60,000 nt of DNA from Membranipora membranacea (lineage: Eukaryota > Bryozoa > Gymnolaemata > Cheilostomatida > Membraniporidae). Position 1 is the stretch's first letter. Each line of letters begins with the position of its first letter. The stretch spans positions 23,734,062-23,794,061 of the forward strand of contig OU612074.1 of the NCBI GenBank assembly GCA_914767715.1. The letters run 5' to 3'. The position numbers and the translations under genes are program-made. Below the pieces are notes generated by a model that did not search any database, was not told the origin of the DNA, and was given only the letters and a program-made list of their open reading frames with translations. Shown here in pieces: positions 21,583-35,320 of the stretch.

Positions 21583-21723
21583 CTCTCAGGTATCTCTGTT
21601 AGATCACAATAGCCCAGATCTAGCTTTTTGAGGCACTTCAGATCCCCTATCCGGCTGGGTAAGGTATGAAGGTTCTTATTTCCAGATAATCTCAGCTCCT
21701 CTAGGTTTGTAAGTGATCCAATA
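21583..21723 (-). CDS. LRR exon L4
   Basis: Repeat A LEELRLSGNKNLHTLPSR (R-S-G), repeat B LKKLDLGYCDLTEIPE (D-GY). Framework codons are unchanged apart from one silent TGC for Cys. The AAC (Asn) before LEEL is shared with L1 and L6, whereas most others have ACC (Thr). Confidence 0.93.
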
Positions 21724-23819
21724 CTGTAATGAAAGTTATTAGATCTGTCAGTATGTACCCAGTTTTAAAGGAGCAGCAAAGCAGAAGATAATACAACAGT
21801 GCACCAATCTAATAGCAAAGTACATATACAGGTACTGATCTTACTTTTGCAGGATAGGTGGTATTCAGTGACAATAAAACACATAATAAATAAATAGAGA
21901 AATAACAAATATGATGGAAAAAAGCTAATGTATAATAACGTCAACTTGCAGTCCTTGAGACTGCAGCTATTATAAAGATCTATGTGATCTCAAACTGAGT
22001 TAAGAGTTGGGTAAAATATGATTAGATCATAACTTTGCATTGTCATATACTTTGCATGGGCTATTCTTTCTTTGGGGAATCACAGAACCATTATTCTGGC
22101 CAAAAAAACAAGAGTGATTTTTGCTGTTGATCAAAATTAAATCTACATAACATTTCTATCTCATTTAAATTAATATCTAGTGACCTTGAGGTCAGGTTAT
22201 ATGTGGTTTAGTGGTTGTCTGCTCTGCAACTGTTATCAGGTCCAATGACAGCTGTATTGAGGATGACCCATAGGAAAAGAGCCAAGGTTTGGTGCTTTCT
22301 TATCCGCTTGATGACTCTATATCACCTATCATATTAAATTAATTAGATACTGTGTAACACCCGACTGAGGCTGTTATGGTTCAGGTGATACGGGAGGCAG
22401 CAGCGGAAAATTTTGAGAGTGAACATCTTGATACGACTATGAATCAGTTTAAACTTGATATTCAGCTCTGTAGTGAATGATATTCTGTTCCAAAGAGCTG
22501 ATTTCCTTACTGGCTATTCATTTAACATTTATAAATGGGTTGCCAGGGTTGTCTGCTACTTTAACAAGCACTATTTTATACCCGTCCTTTTAACAGAATA
22601 ATAATAAAAAAAAAACTCAGCTAACATACCAGTAACCAATTCCATGTTGCCAATCCAACAAAAGAAATATTCTGTCGATCAATACCACTCATGCGTTTAC
22701 CGTCGGCCAAAAATCTTTATTTAGTAACTTCATTTATGCCAAACCAGTACAGTCTGTCCGCCCAGCTATTTTGAAAATTGGCACACCTCCGCGAGATAGC
22801 TTCAATCTATGTATGTATGTATGTATATGATGCTCAAATAATGGTGTGGGAGAGAAGTTATTCATCAGTTGAAATGAAGGTAAAGAAGTGACTTAGAACG
22901 CCAACCACCCTCTACCTTTTTTAAATTAGCCCACAGGATGAACACTTTCCTGGATTTTAAATCTTTCCTAATCAAATTACCAAGTGGTTGCAAAGTTTCC
23001 TATGTTAACATATATTAGGGTTTTCAAGAATAAATGATAGCTGATAATTTTGCTTGTTTTACTATTCTTAGCCCGGTCTCTAAATTTAAATCCTTGTACA
23101 TTTTCAACCTGCAGGGTATTTTGGACATGGGTTTAGGTAGCCTGTCTTGATTAGGTTTGTTGTGGCAGATGCTTGCCCTTCCCACTGCAAAGCTTGTCAA
23201 GACAGGCTCAAATATAGGGTGCGATATGCAAAATAATGAGTACTAGCAGCTGGACTTAAATGGCTCTCTGTTGATTCTGTTTTATGATGCCCTGTATATT
23301 TATTGCAGATTGTTTGAGTTACCGGAGCTTATTAGTTTATAATATTTATTTTGTGTCTTAGATAATTGTGTGGATTTACATGTAGCAGACATTATTATGT
23401 AATGATTTTGAATTAACCTAGATTGTGCAGGCACTTAGTGTGCCTTCTTTGATGAATTGAGAGCAGAGCAGTGTTCGACTTGAGAGAGAGTGGACCTGCA
23501 CCAGCGTGAATAAAGATCTTTTATCCTGTAAGTACGAGCTAGTGAATATGTAGACAGCAATATATAAATGTTTTTAAGACTTTCACCATGAACCTCCCTG
23601 CCTAAGACGGTGCGCCCTGCTCGACAGCACAGAGGTTGAGGAACATTAAAAGAAACAGCCTTTAGTCGTTACATCCCCATATCTATAATGAAAGAGTGAA
23701 GAGATCGGATCATATCAGGTGTGATTATTATTATTATTTGGACGCCTAACTCTAAACTCTCATGTGTATACATGGCTGAGTATTTAAGAATTTGACATGA
23801 AAACCTGGAATTACGTATG

Positions 23820-23951
23820 CGATTAGTTAGTTTAAGTGCTCAAACGGTGCAAGATGCAGGTAGAGGCATCTCATTATCAACCACCAGTAGTTGATAATGA
23901 AATGCCTCTACCAGCATCTTGCACCGTTTGAGCATTTAAACTAGCGATTAG
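23820..23951. repeat. Palindromic foldback element, copy 1
   Basis: TTTAAGTGCTCAAACGGTGC pairs with GCACCGTTTGAGCATTTAAA, and the stem continues to a short loop ACCACCAGT. About 60 bp arms, nearly perfect; outer ends CGATTAG...CTAGCGATTAG. Copies occur in three other introns. Confidence 0.8.
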
Positions 23952-24904
23952 TGTGAAATGTAAGATCTTCTGATTTTTCTGATTTGATAAAGATTTTTTG
24001 TTCGAAATTGATTTTGCTATAAGGTCCTATAGCCTGTCTACATTAGTTATTTTCACTTAGAACATTAGAACATTAGTACATTAGTTTCCCATCGTCTCAT
24101 CATAGCTGCATTATTAGGTGATTGTAAATATCTGAGTCAGATGATGTCTTTGATATCTTTTGCTAGTATAACATATATTGCCACCATCATGATACCATAC
24201 CAGCCAGTGGAAAATCGCTACTAGTAGAAATAGTATTATCAAATAGTTGAAATATTTTGTTCACTGATGAATGGGATACATTTTTGGAACTAAGCCCATT
24301 TTATTTTTGCAGGGAAGAACTTTAGTCACTGACTCATACACAGAGACAACATAACTCCCTTCATTGGCCTGACGTCATATAACCTGAATGTTTGTATTAT
24401 ATAGTTAACCTTCATATATCTGTATCGAGTGACCAGAAAATTAAATCTCCTAAATCGTATTTCAAATTTCTAATGATGTTGGAAAACGCAGAGCTTTCAA
24501 AGCACAACCAAATTCACTCTCATCTGCCTTATGGCTGCCTTTGTGTCGATAAAAAGTCCTCGAGTTTTCATTTTTAGGCAGTACCGGTGAATATGATATT
24601 TGTTTTTTTGCTGTTTCTTGGAGGGGAAACTAGTAACCAGAATGAATAATACCAAAGGTTTCTTTTCCAAACCTTTAAAATGGCTTGGACATAAATTGAT
24701 CAACCATTTGTGGCAATAGTGATGATTTATAATATCACTTATACACTACACAAAGACCATTACATATTGTTGTTACAAATGATAAAGGAATTATGTAAGA
24801 TTTGCATGTTGGTAAATTTCATTGCTCTACAGCACTTGCATTAGTGATGTTGGAACGAGTGCTACCCATAAGGGCAGCTATCTCTCAATTTAATCAATTT
24901 TTAC

Positions 24905-25015
24905 TTCTCAGGTATCCGTTTTAGCAGCATCCTGATTGAAACCAGCCCTGAACCATTTTTAGGCCTCTCACTTATTAACCAGATTAAATTTATAGTAAAA
25001 GGAACTTTCAGCTAT
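24905..25015 (-). pseudogene. Possible decayed LRR exon
   Basis: The plus-strand sequence TTCTCAGGTATCCG followed by TTTTTAGGCCTCTCA resembles, with many differences, the donor-side half of an LRR exon (CTCTCAGGTATCTC and TTTTTGAGACACTTCA at similar spacing). Related copies lie at about 29632, 48770 and 53524. Stops and a lost donor make it non-coding. The match is weak and could be chance. Confidence 0.3.
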
Positions 25016-25399
25016 ACTCCCTTCCCTCACCCATTTATACACAAAAATTGATCCTAAAACATCATATAGCTATTGACTCCTCAGTAAAATTATATACACA
25101 CTTAAACATCTACGCACATACACCTATACAGACATACACAGTGTTCATGCAAATCAACATGAAAAACTGAGGATTGATATCGATGAAATCTCAGGTGGTG
25201 GAGCAAAGATAATATATAATTTCCCTGAAGGACACTCTAACCACAAACAACATAAAATAATTTTATGACCTTATTATTACCAGGCAAACTACCTAATTAA
25301 TCAATGGGATGGGTGGGGGGGGGGGTGTGCTTATGACTACAATAAGGTAATAATTCAATTACAATAACTGTATTTTGAATAGAGCTATACTGTACTTAC

Positions 25400-25540
25400 C
25401 TCTCAGGTATCTCTGTTAGATCACAACTTGTTACATTTAGCTTTTTGAGACACTTCAAATCTGATATCCTGCTGGGTAAGGTATGAAGGTTCTCATTCCA
25501 ATCTAACAAAAGCTCCTCTAGGGTGGTAAGTGATCCAATA
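25400..25540 (-). CDS. LRR exon L5
   Basis: The most distinctive exon: repeat A LEELLLDWNENLHTLPSR (L-D-W, with Glu for Lys), repeat B ISDLKCLKKLNVTSCDL (N-TS, with Val for Leu and ISD for IGD). It sits in the diverged subfamily of units, and its framework has more silent changes than its neighbours. Open and with standard splice sites. Confidence 0.92.
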
Positions 25541-28500
25541 CTGTAATGAAAGTTTTTAGATCTGTCAGTATGTACCCAGTTTTAAAGGAGCAGCAAAGCA
25601 GAAGATAATACAACAGTCCACCAATCTAATAGCAAAGTACATATGCAGGTACTGATCTTACTTTTGCAGGATAGGTGGTATTAAGTGACAATAAAACACA
25701 TAATAAATAAATAAAGAAATAACAAATATGATGGAAAAAAGCTAATGTATAATAACGTCAACTTGCAGTTCTTGAGACTGCAGCTAATATAAAGATCTAT
25801 GTGATCTCAAACTGAGTTAAGAGTTGGGTAAAATATGATTAGATCATAACTTTGCATTGTCATATACTTCGCATGGGCTATTCTTTCCTTGGGGAATCAC
25901 AGAACCATTGTCCTGGCCAACAAAACAAGAGTGATTTTTGGTGTTGATCAAAATTCAATCTACGTAACATTTCTATCTCATTTAAATTAATATCTAGTGA
26001 CCTTGAGGTCAGGTTATATATGGTTTAGTGGTTGTCTGCTCTGCAACTGTTATCAGATCCAATCACAGCTGTATTGAGGATGACCCATAGGAAAAGAGCC
26101 GAGGTTCGGTGCTTTCTTATCCGCTTGATGACTCTATATCACCTATCATATTAAATTAATTAGATACTGTGTAACACCCGACTGAGGCTGTTATTGTTCA
26201 GGTCATGTGATACAGGAGGCAGCAGCGGAAAATTTTGAGAGTGAACATCTTGATACGACTATAAATCAGTTTAAACTTGATATTCAGCTCTGTAGTGAAT
26301 GATATTCTGTTCCAAAGAGCTGATTTCCTTACTGGCTATTCATTTAACATTTATAAATGGGTTGCCAGGGTTGTCTGCTACTTTAACAAGCACTATTTTA
26401 TACCCGTCCTTTTAACAGAATAATAATAAAAAAAAACTCAGCTAACATACCAGTAACCAATTCCATGTTGCCAATCCAACAAAAGAAATATTCTGTCGAT
26501 CAATACCACTCATGCGTTTACCATCGGCCAAAAATCTTTATTTAGTAACTTCATTTATGCCAAACCAGTACAGTCTGTCCGCCCAGCTATTTTGAAAATT
26601 GGCACACCTCCGCGAGATAGCTTCAATCTATGTATGTATGTATATGATGCTCAAATAACGGTGTGGGAGAGTAGTTATTCATCAGTTGAAATGAAGGTAA
26701 AGAAGTGACTTAGAACGCCAACCACCCTCTACCTTTTTTAAATTAGCCCACAGGATGAACACTTTCCTGGATTTTAAATCCTGCCTATTCACCGAACTAA
26801 AACTTCCGAAAAATTACTTTCCTAATCGAATTACAAAGTGGTTGCAAAGTTTCCAATGTCAACATATATTAGGGTTTTCAAGAATAAATGATAGCTGATG
26901 ATTTTGCTTGTTTTACTATTCTTGGCCCGGTCTCTAAATTTAAATCCTTGTACATTTTCAACCTGCAGGGTATTTTGGACATGGGTTTAGGTACCCTGTC
27001 TTGATTAGGTTTGTTGTGGCAGATGCTTGCCCCTTCCCACTGCAAAGCTTGTCAAGACAGGCTCGGATATAGGGTGCGATATGCAAAATAATGAGTACTA
27101 GCAGCTGGACTTAAATGGCTCTCTGTTGATTCTGTTTTATACATTAGGTTTCGCAGAAGGAGATAAAATGCTTTTATGACCTTAGAAGATTTTAATCAGA
27201 CGGAACTGTACTCTTTCAAGCAACATGTTGTAGATTTTAGTCCCTGGCCAATTTATGAGATACAAAATGATTTTCTACTATAGACTTTACTTTTAGGTCT
27301 ATTTTTGATACACAGCTTTCTAAGTATCCCTCTGGATATCGTCTCGGAAAAGATTGTATACACAAAAGGAGCCTAAGTTTCTTCAAGTTATTTTGGTTGA
27401 TTGATTATAGCTTCTAATTATACAACAAAATTTACCAAAAGCCATGAGGATCATTACACATTGGTAAGCTTAATTTTGTAGAGTGATTTGCCAATAACCT
27501 TCATATTGCGTAGTGACAAGATCACTTGTGGAGAAATGTCTAGTCTCCACAATTTAGGTTCTGTCCATTGGTCTGTTATATATTTGGTTATGCTATAAAA
27601 TCCCACAGCGCTCATTGATCGGGACAGAAAACTACTGATTTAAACTCGTGAGAAAGAGGCTAGAAAGACATGGAGATATCTAAAACTTGGGTGACAAATA
27701 TTCTGAGTCTCTACACTATTTTAAGTCCACTGACCAACTTAAGAATTAAAACTAAAGGCCTACATTATTCCTGACTTCTCTTCAAACTTACCCTTACTCA
27801 CTCTCCCCTATGTAACGAGACAATTTTGTGTCAACAAAATTCATTCCCATGAATTTTGATGGCGGCATATTATAAACATTTCTGAATCTGAATTATTGTC
27901 ATTACTTTCTAATGAATCAAGATTTCCCTTTTTACATTTCAAGAATTTAACAGTAGGGTCTAATGATCCGAAAACTTGTTAAACGAAAACAAAAGATAGC
28001 CATTCAATTATATGCACCTAGAAGTTGCAAGGCAGTTATCTTTGGAGGAGCCATGTCCAAATCCCTTATCTCTGCTCTAAAAAAAGCTGTGTACTTTGGA
28101 TTTCTTATATCTGTATGATGTGATGATGCAGTTTAATAACAATTTTTGTTGCCAACCAGTAATTGAATCAAACACCTCACTTGATGCCCTGTATATTGAT
28201 TGCAGATTGTTTGAGTTACCTGAGCTTATTAGTTTATAATGTTGATTTTGTGTGTTTGATAATTGTGTGGATTTACATGTAGCAGACATTATTATGTAAT
28301 GATTTTGAATTAACCTAGATTGTGCAGGCATTTAGACAGTGCGCCCTGCGCGACAGCACAGAGGTTGAGGAACATCACAAGAAACAACCTTTAGTCGTTA
28401 CATCCCCATATCTATAATGAAAGAGTGAAGACATCGGATCATATCAGGTGTGATTATTATTATTATTTGGACGCCTAACTCTAAACTCTCATGTGTATAC

Positions 28501-30084
28501 ATGGCTGAGTATTTAAGAATTTGACATGAAAACCTGGTATTATGTATGCGATTAGTTAGTTTAAGTGCTCAAACGGTGCAAGATGCTGGTAGAGGCATTT
28601 CATTATCAACCACCAATAGTTGATAATGAAATGCCTCTACCAGCATGTTGCACCGTTTGAGCACTTAAACTAGCGAATAGTGTGAAATGTAAGATCCTCT
28701 GATTTTTCTGATTTGATAAAGTTTTTTTGTTCAAAATTGAATTTGCTATAAGGTCCTTTAGCCTGTCTACATTAGTTATTTTCACTTAGAACATTAGAAC
28801 ATTAGTACATTAGTTTCCCATCGTCTCATCATAGCCGTATTATTAGGTGATTTTAAATATCTGAGTCAGATGATATCTTTGATATTTTTTGCTAGTATAA
28901 CATAAATTGCCACCATCATGATACCATACCAGCCAGTGGAAAAATGCTACTAGTAGAAAGAGTATTATCAAATAGTTGAAATATTTTGTTCACTGATGAA
29001 TGGGATACATTTTTGGAACTAAGCCTATTTTAATTTTGCAGGGAAGAACTTTAGTCACTGACTCATACACAGAGATAACATAACTCCCTTCATTGGCCTG
29101 ACGTCATATAACCTGAATGTTTGTATTATATAGTTAAACTTCATATATCTGTATCGAGGGTCCAGAAAATTAAATCTCCTAAATCGTATCTCAAATTTCT
29201 AATGATGTTGGAAAACCCAGAGTTTTCAAAGCACAACCAAATTCACTCTCATCTGCCTTATGGCTGCCTTTGTGTCGATAAAAAGTCCTCGAGTTTTCCT
29301 TTTTAGGCAGTACCGGTGAAGATGATATTTGTTTTTTGCTGTTTCTTGGAGGAGTAACTAGTAACCAGAATGAATAATACCAAAGGTTTCTTTTCCAAAC
29401 CTTTAAAATGGCTTGGACATAAATTTATCAACCATTTGTGGCAATAGTGATGATTTATAATATCACTTATACACTACACAAAGACCATTACATATTGTTG
29501 TTACAAATGATAAAGGAATTATGTAAGATTTGCATGTTGGTAAATTTCATTGCTCTACAGCACTTGCATTAGTGATGTTGGAACGAGTGCCACCCATAAG
29601 GGAAGCTATCTCTCGATTTAATCAACTTTTACTCTTCAGGTATCCGTGTTAGCAGCATCCTAAATGAAACCAGCCCTAACCCATTTTGAGGCCTCTCACT
29701 TATTAACCAGATTAAAGTTATAGTAAAAGGAAGTTTCAGCTATACTCCCTTCCCTCACCAATTTATACACAAAAATTGATCCTAAAACATCATATAGCTA
29801 TTGACTCCTCAGTAAAATGGTATACACACATAAACATCTACACACATACACCTATACACACATACACAGTGTTCATGTAAATCAGCATGAAAAACTGAAC
29901 ATTGATATTGATGAAATCTCAGGTGGTGGAGCAAAGATAATATATAATTTCCGTGAAGGACACTCTAACCACAAACAACATAAAATAATTTTATGACCTT
30001 AATACTACCTGATAAACAACTTAATTATTCAATCAGATGGGTGCAGTTCTTATGAGTAAAATAAAGGATTAATTTAGTTACAAT
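25541..30084 (-). repeat. Long intron, type Y, between L5 and L6
   Basis: Core intron, AGAACGCC block, ATACATTAGG block, a segment with short plus-strand frames of unknown nature (27700-28320), then the hairpin-bearing block. It matches 44215-49255 in order. Lead-in sequence changes from the second to the first subfamily at about 29990-30010, so the unit is a recombinant. Confidence 0.7.
28549..28680. repeat. Palindromic foldback element, copy 2
   Basis: Same hairpin as at 23820; loop ACCACCAAT; arm mismatch at GCATGTTGC. Confidence 0.8.
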
Positions 30085-30377
30085 AGGTAAATTCTCGACC
30101 TTGGTATATATATTAAATAATCAATAAATAATCAATGGAAATCCCATTTTCATTGGGAAATCCAACTGAATCCAACTTGAATTCAAGTTGTCTCCCTATC
30201 ACCAATGAGGAGATAATTCTAAGTTTCATGTCATCAAATTTAGAATTATCTCCTCATTGGTAATAGGGAGACAACTTGAATTCAAGTTGGATTCAGTTGG
30301 ATTTCCCAATGAAAATGGGATTTCCATTGATTATTTATTGATTATTTAATATATATACCAAGGTCGCGAATTTACCT
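30085..30377. mobile_element. 293 bp inverted-repeat element with AAT target duplication
   Basis: Begins AGGTAAATTC and ends GAATTTACCT; arms of about 130 bp are nearly perfect inverted copies (GGAAATCCCATTTTCATTGG and its complement). AAT flanks both sides (30082-30084, 30378-30380), and the uninterrupted site TTACAATAACAG is present in other units. Non-coding, so a MITE-type passenger. No other copy in the window. Confidence 0.85.
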
Positions 30378-30414
30378 AATAACAGCGTTTTGAAAACAAC
30401 TATACTGTACTTAC

Positions 30415-30555
30415 CTCTCAGGTATCTCTGTTAGATCACAAAGCATCAGATATAGCTTTTTGAGACACTTCAGATCCCCTATCCGGCTGGGTAAGGTATG
30501 AAGGTTCTTATTTCGATATAAGTTCAGCTCCTCTAGGTTTGTAAGTGATCCAATA
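30415..30555 (-). CDS. LRR exon L6
   Basis: Repeat A LEELNLYRNKNLHTLPSR (N-Y-R), repeat B LKKLYLMLCDLTEIPE (Y-ML). Arg at the third variable place (CGA for GGA) and the hydrophobic Y-ML cassette are unique in the window. The MITE lies only about 40 bp from its donor and leaves the donor intact. Confidence 0.93.
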
Positions 30556-32176
30556 CTGTAATGAAAGTTATTAGATCTGTCAGTAACTACCCAGTTTTAA
30601 AGGAGCAGCAAAGCAGAAGATAATACAACAGTGCACCAATCTAATAGCAAAGTACATATGCAGGTACTGATCTTACTTTTGCAGGATAGGTGGTATTCAG
30701 TGACAGTAAAACACATAATAAATAAATAAAGAAATAACAAATATGATGGAAAAAAGCTAATGTATAATAACGTCAACTTGCAGTTCTTGAGACTGCAGCT
30801 ATTATAAAGATCTATGTGATCTCAAACTGAGTTAAGAGTTGGGTAAAATATGATTAGATCATAACTTTGCATTGTCATATACTTCGCATGGGCTATTCTT
30901 TCTTTGGGGAATCACAGAACCATTGTTCTGGCCAAAAAAACAGGAGCGATTTTTGGTGTTGATCAAAATTCAATCTACATAACATTTCTATCTCATTTAA
31001 ATTAATATCTAGTGACCTTGAGGTCAGGTTATATATGGTTTAGTGGTTGTCTGCTCTGCAACTGTTATCAGGTCCAATCACAGCTGTATTGAGGATGACC
31101 CATAGGAAGAGAGCCAAGGTTTGGTGCTTTCTTATCCGCTTGATGACTCTATATCACCTATCATATTAAATTAATTAGATACTGTGTAACACCCGACTGA
31201 GGCTGTTATGGTTCAGGTCATGTGATACAGGAGGCAGCAGCGGAAAATTTTGAGAGTGAACATCTTGAGACGACTATGAATCAGTTTAAACTTGATATTC
31301 AGCTCTGTAGTGAATGATATTCTGTTCCAAAGAGCTGATTTCCTTACTGGCTATTCATTTAACATTTATAAATGGGTTGCCAGGGTTGTCTGCTACTTTA
31401 ACAAGCACTTTTTTATACCCGTCCTTTTAACAGAAAAATAATAAAAAAAAAACTCAGCTAACATACCAGTAACCAATTCCATGTTGCCAATCCAACAAAA
31501 GAAATATTCTGTTGATCAATACCACTCATGCGTTTACCATCAGCCAAAAATCTTTATTTAGTAACTTCTTTTATGCCAAACCAGTACAGTCTGTCCGCCC
31601 AACTATTATGAAAATTGGCACATCTCCGCGAGATAGCTTCAATCTATGTATGTATGTATGTATATGATGCTCAAATAATGGTGTTGGAGAGAAGTTATTC
31701 ATCAGTTGAAATGATTTGTCAATAACCTTCAAATTGCGTAGTGACAAGATCACTTGTGGAGAAATGTCTAGTCTCCACAATTCAGGTTCTGTCCATTGGT
31801 CTGTTATATATTTGGTTATGCTATAAAATCCCACAGCGTTCATTGATCGGGACGGAAAACTACTGATTTAAACTCGTGAGAAAGAGGCTAGAAAGACATG
31901 GAGATATCTAAAACTTGGGTGACAAATATTTCGTTGTATGACAGGGAGGAATTTTGAGTGTTGATGTAAATCAACATGATAATCTGAGGGGGGGAGGGGG
32001 TGGACTTTCTCGACTATCATTGAGATACCAATTGGGAAAAAAAAAACATTTTCACCTTAATACTACCCGATAAACAACTTAATTAATCAATCAGATGGGT
32101 GCAGTTCTTATGAGTAAAGTAAAGGATTAATTTAGTTACAATAACAGTGTTTTGAAAACAACTATACTGTACTTAC
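30556..32176 (-). repeat. Shortened intron unit between L6 and L7
   Basis: Core unit with an internal deletion: GTTGAAATGA at 31713 joins directly to TTTGTCAATAACC, removing about 280 bp. It ends at the shared AATATT/TCGTTG junction (31930). Confidence 0.75.
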
Positions 32177-32317
32177 CTCTCAGGTATCTCTGTTAGATCA
32201 CAATCTCTCAGAATTAGCTTTTTGAGACACTTCAGATCTCCTATCCGGCTGGGTAAGGTATGAAGGTTCTTATTTCCAAATAAGTACAGCTCCTCTAGGG
32301 TGGTAAGTGATCCAATA
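32177..32317 (-). CDS. LRR exon L7
   Basis: Repeat A Y-F-G (LEELYLFGNKN), repeat B I-RD (LKKLILRDC). Repeat A matches L8 and L9; repeat B matches L2. It is thus a chimera of two cassettes found in different combination elsewhere. Confidence 0.93.
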
Positions 32318-35300
32318 CTGTAATGAAAGTTATTAGATCTGTCAGTATGTACCCAGTTTTAAAGGAGCAGCAAAGCAGAAGATAATACAACAGTGCACCA
32401 ATCTAATAGCAAAGTACATATGCAGGTACTGATCTTACTTTTGCAGGATAGGTGGTATTCAGTGACAATAAAACACATAATAAATAAATAAAGAAATAAC
32501 AAATATGATGGAAAAAAGCTAATGTATAATAACGTCAACTTGCAGTTCTTGAGACTGCAGCTATTATAAAGATCTATGTGATCTCAAACTGAGTTAAGAG
32601 TTGGGTAAAATATGATTAGATCATAACTTTGCATTGTCATATACTTCGCATGGGCTATTCTTTTTTTGGGGAATCACAGAACCATTGTTCTGGCCAAAAA
32701 AACAGGAGCGATTTTTGGTGTTGATCAAAATTCAATCTACATAACATTTTTATCTCATTTAAATTAATATCTAGTGACCTTGAGGTCAGGTTATACGTGG
32801 TTTAGTGGTTGTCTGCTCTGCAACTGTTATCAGGTCCAATCAGAGCTGTATTGAGGATGACCCATAGGAAAAGAGCCAAGGTTTGGTGCTTTCTTATCCG
32901 CTTGATGACTCTATATCACCTATCATATTAAATTAATTAGATACTGTGTAACACCCGACTGAGGCTGTTATGGTTCAGGTCATGTGATACAGGAGGCAGC
33001 AGCGGAAAATTTTGAGAGTGAACATCTTGATACGACTATGAATCAGTTTAAACTTGATATTCAGCTCTGTAGTGAATGATATTCTGTTCCAAAGAGCTGA
33101 TTTCCTTACTGGCTATTCATTTAACATTAATAAATGGGTTGCCAGGGTTGTCTGTAACTTTAACAAGCACTATTTTATACCCGTCCCATCTGCCAAAAAT
33201 CTTTATTTAGTAACTTCATTTATGCTAAACCAGTACAGTCTGTCCGCCCAGCTATTTTGAAAATTGGCACACCTCCGCGAGATAGCTTCAATCTATGTAT
33301 GTATGTATATGATGCTCAAATAACGGTGTGGGAGAGAAGTTATTCATCAGTTGAAATGAAGGTAAAGAAGTGACTTAGAACGCCAACCACCCTCTACCTT
33401 TTTTAAATTAGCCCACAGGATGAACACTTTCCTGGATTTTAAATCCTGCCTATTCACCGAACTAAAACTTCCGAAAAATTACTTTCCTAATCGAATTACC
33501 AAGTGGTTGCAAAGTTTCCAATGTCAACATATATTAGGGTTTTCAAGAATAAATGATAGCCGATGATTTTGCTTGTTTTACTATTCTTGGCCCGGTCTCT
33601 AAATTTAAATCCTTGTACATTTTCAACCTGCAGGGTATTTTGGACATGGGTTTAGGTACCCTGTCTTGATTAGGTTTGTTGTGGTAGATGCTTGCCCCTT
33701 CCCACTGCAAAGCTTGTCAAGACAGGCTCAGATATAGGGTGCGATATGCAAAATAATGAGTACTAGCAGCTGGACTTAAATGGCTCTCTGTTGATTCTGT
33801 TTTATACATTAGGATTCGCTGACGGAGATAAAATGCTTTTCTGACGTTAGAAGATTTTAATCAGACGGAAGTGTACTCTATCAAGCAACATGTTGTAGAT
33901 TTAAGTCCCTGGCCAATTTAAGAGATACAAAAATGATTTGCTTCCATAGACTTTACTTTTAGGTCTATTTTTGATACACAGCTTTCTAAGTATCCCTCGG
34001 AATATCCTCTCGGAAAAGATTGTATACACAAAAGGAGCCTAAGTCTCTTTAAATTATTTTGGTTGATTGATTATAGCTTGTAATTATACAACAAAATTTA
34101 CCAAAAGCCATGAGGATCATTACACATTGGTAAGCTTAATTTTGTAGAGTGATTTGTCAATAACCTTCAAATTGCGTAGTGACAAGATCACTTGTGGAGA
34201 AATGTCTAGTCTCCACAATTTAGGTTCTGTCCATTGGTCTGTTATATATTTGGTTATGCTATAAAATCCCACAGGGTTCATTGATCGGGATAGAAAACTA
34301 CTGATTTAAACTCGTGAGAAAGAGGCTAGAAAGACATGGAGATATCTAAAACTTGGGTGACAAATATTCTGAGTCGCTACACTATTTTAAGTCCACTGAC
34401 CATCATAAGAATTAAAACTAAAGGCCCTCATTATTCCTTACTTCTCTTCAAACTTACCCTTAATCACTCTCCCCTATGCAACAAGGCAATTTTGTGTCAA
34501 CAAAATTCATTCCCATGAATTTTGATGGCGGCATATTATAAACATTTCTGAATCTGAATTATTGTCATTACTTTCTAATGAATCAAGATTTCCCTTTTTA
34601 CATTTCAAGAATTTAACAGTATGGTCTAATGATCCGAAAATTTGTTAAACGAAAACAAAGGATAGCCATTCAATTATATGCACCTAGAAGTTGCAAGGCA
34701 GTTATCTTTGGAGGAGCCCTGCCCAAATCCCTTATCTCTGCTCTAAAAAAAGCTGTGTACTTTGGATTTCTTATATCTGTATGATGTGATAATGCAGTTT
34801 AATAACAATTTTTGTTGCCAACCAGTAATTGAATCAAACACCTCACTTGATGCCCTGTATATTGATTGCAGATTGTTTGAGTTACCTGAGCTTATTAGTT
34901 TATAATGTTGATTTTGTGTGTTTGATAATTGTGTAGATTTACATGTAGCAGACGTTATTATGTAATGATTTTGAATTAACCTAGATTGTGCAGGCACTTA
35001 GTGTGCCTTCTTTGATGAATTGAGAGCAGAGCAGTGTTCGACTTGAGAGAGAGTGGACCTGCACCAGCGTGAATAAAGATCTTTTATCCTTTAAGTACGA
35101 GCTAGTGAATATGTAGACAGCAATATATAAATGTTTTTAAGACTTTCACCATGAACCTCCCTGCCTAAGACGGTGCGCCCTGCTCGACAGCACAGAGGTT
35201 GAGGAACATTAAAAGAAACAACCTTTAGTCGTTACATCCCCATATCTATAATGAAAGAGTAAAGACATTGGATCATATCAGATGTGATTATTATTATTAT

Positions 35301-35320
35301 TTGGACGCCTAACTCTAAAC
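32318..35320 (-). repeat. Long intron, type Z, first part (L7 to L8)
   Basis: Core intron with a small deletion (GTCCCATCTGCC at 33183), AGAACGCC block, ATACATTAGG block, then blocks ending at the TTATTTGGACGCC junction. Same order as 54156-57270. Confidence 0.7.

Larger units (their letters stand above)
21724..25399 (-). repeat. Long intron, type X, between L4 and L5
   Basis: Core intron, then the AGAACGCCAACC block, the TTATTTGGACGCC junction at about 23740, the hairpin element and a 1.4 kb block with no recognised gene. The same order is found at 50308-54014. The lead-in before L5 belongs to a diverged second subfamily with a different G run (about 25310-25325). Confidence 0.7.

Noticed and set aside
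24392-24703. Small overlapping ORFs on both strands, repeated near 29121, 48258 and 53012
   Set aside because: They are kept only because the block was duplicated. They have no recognisable domain, and their ends differ between copies.
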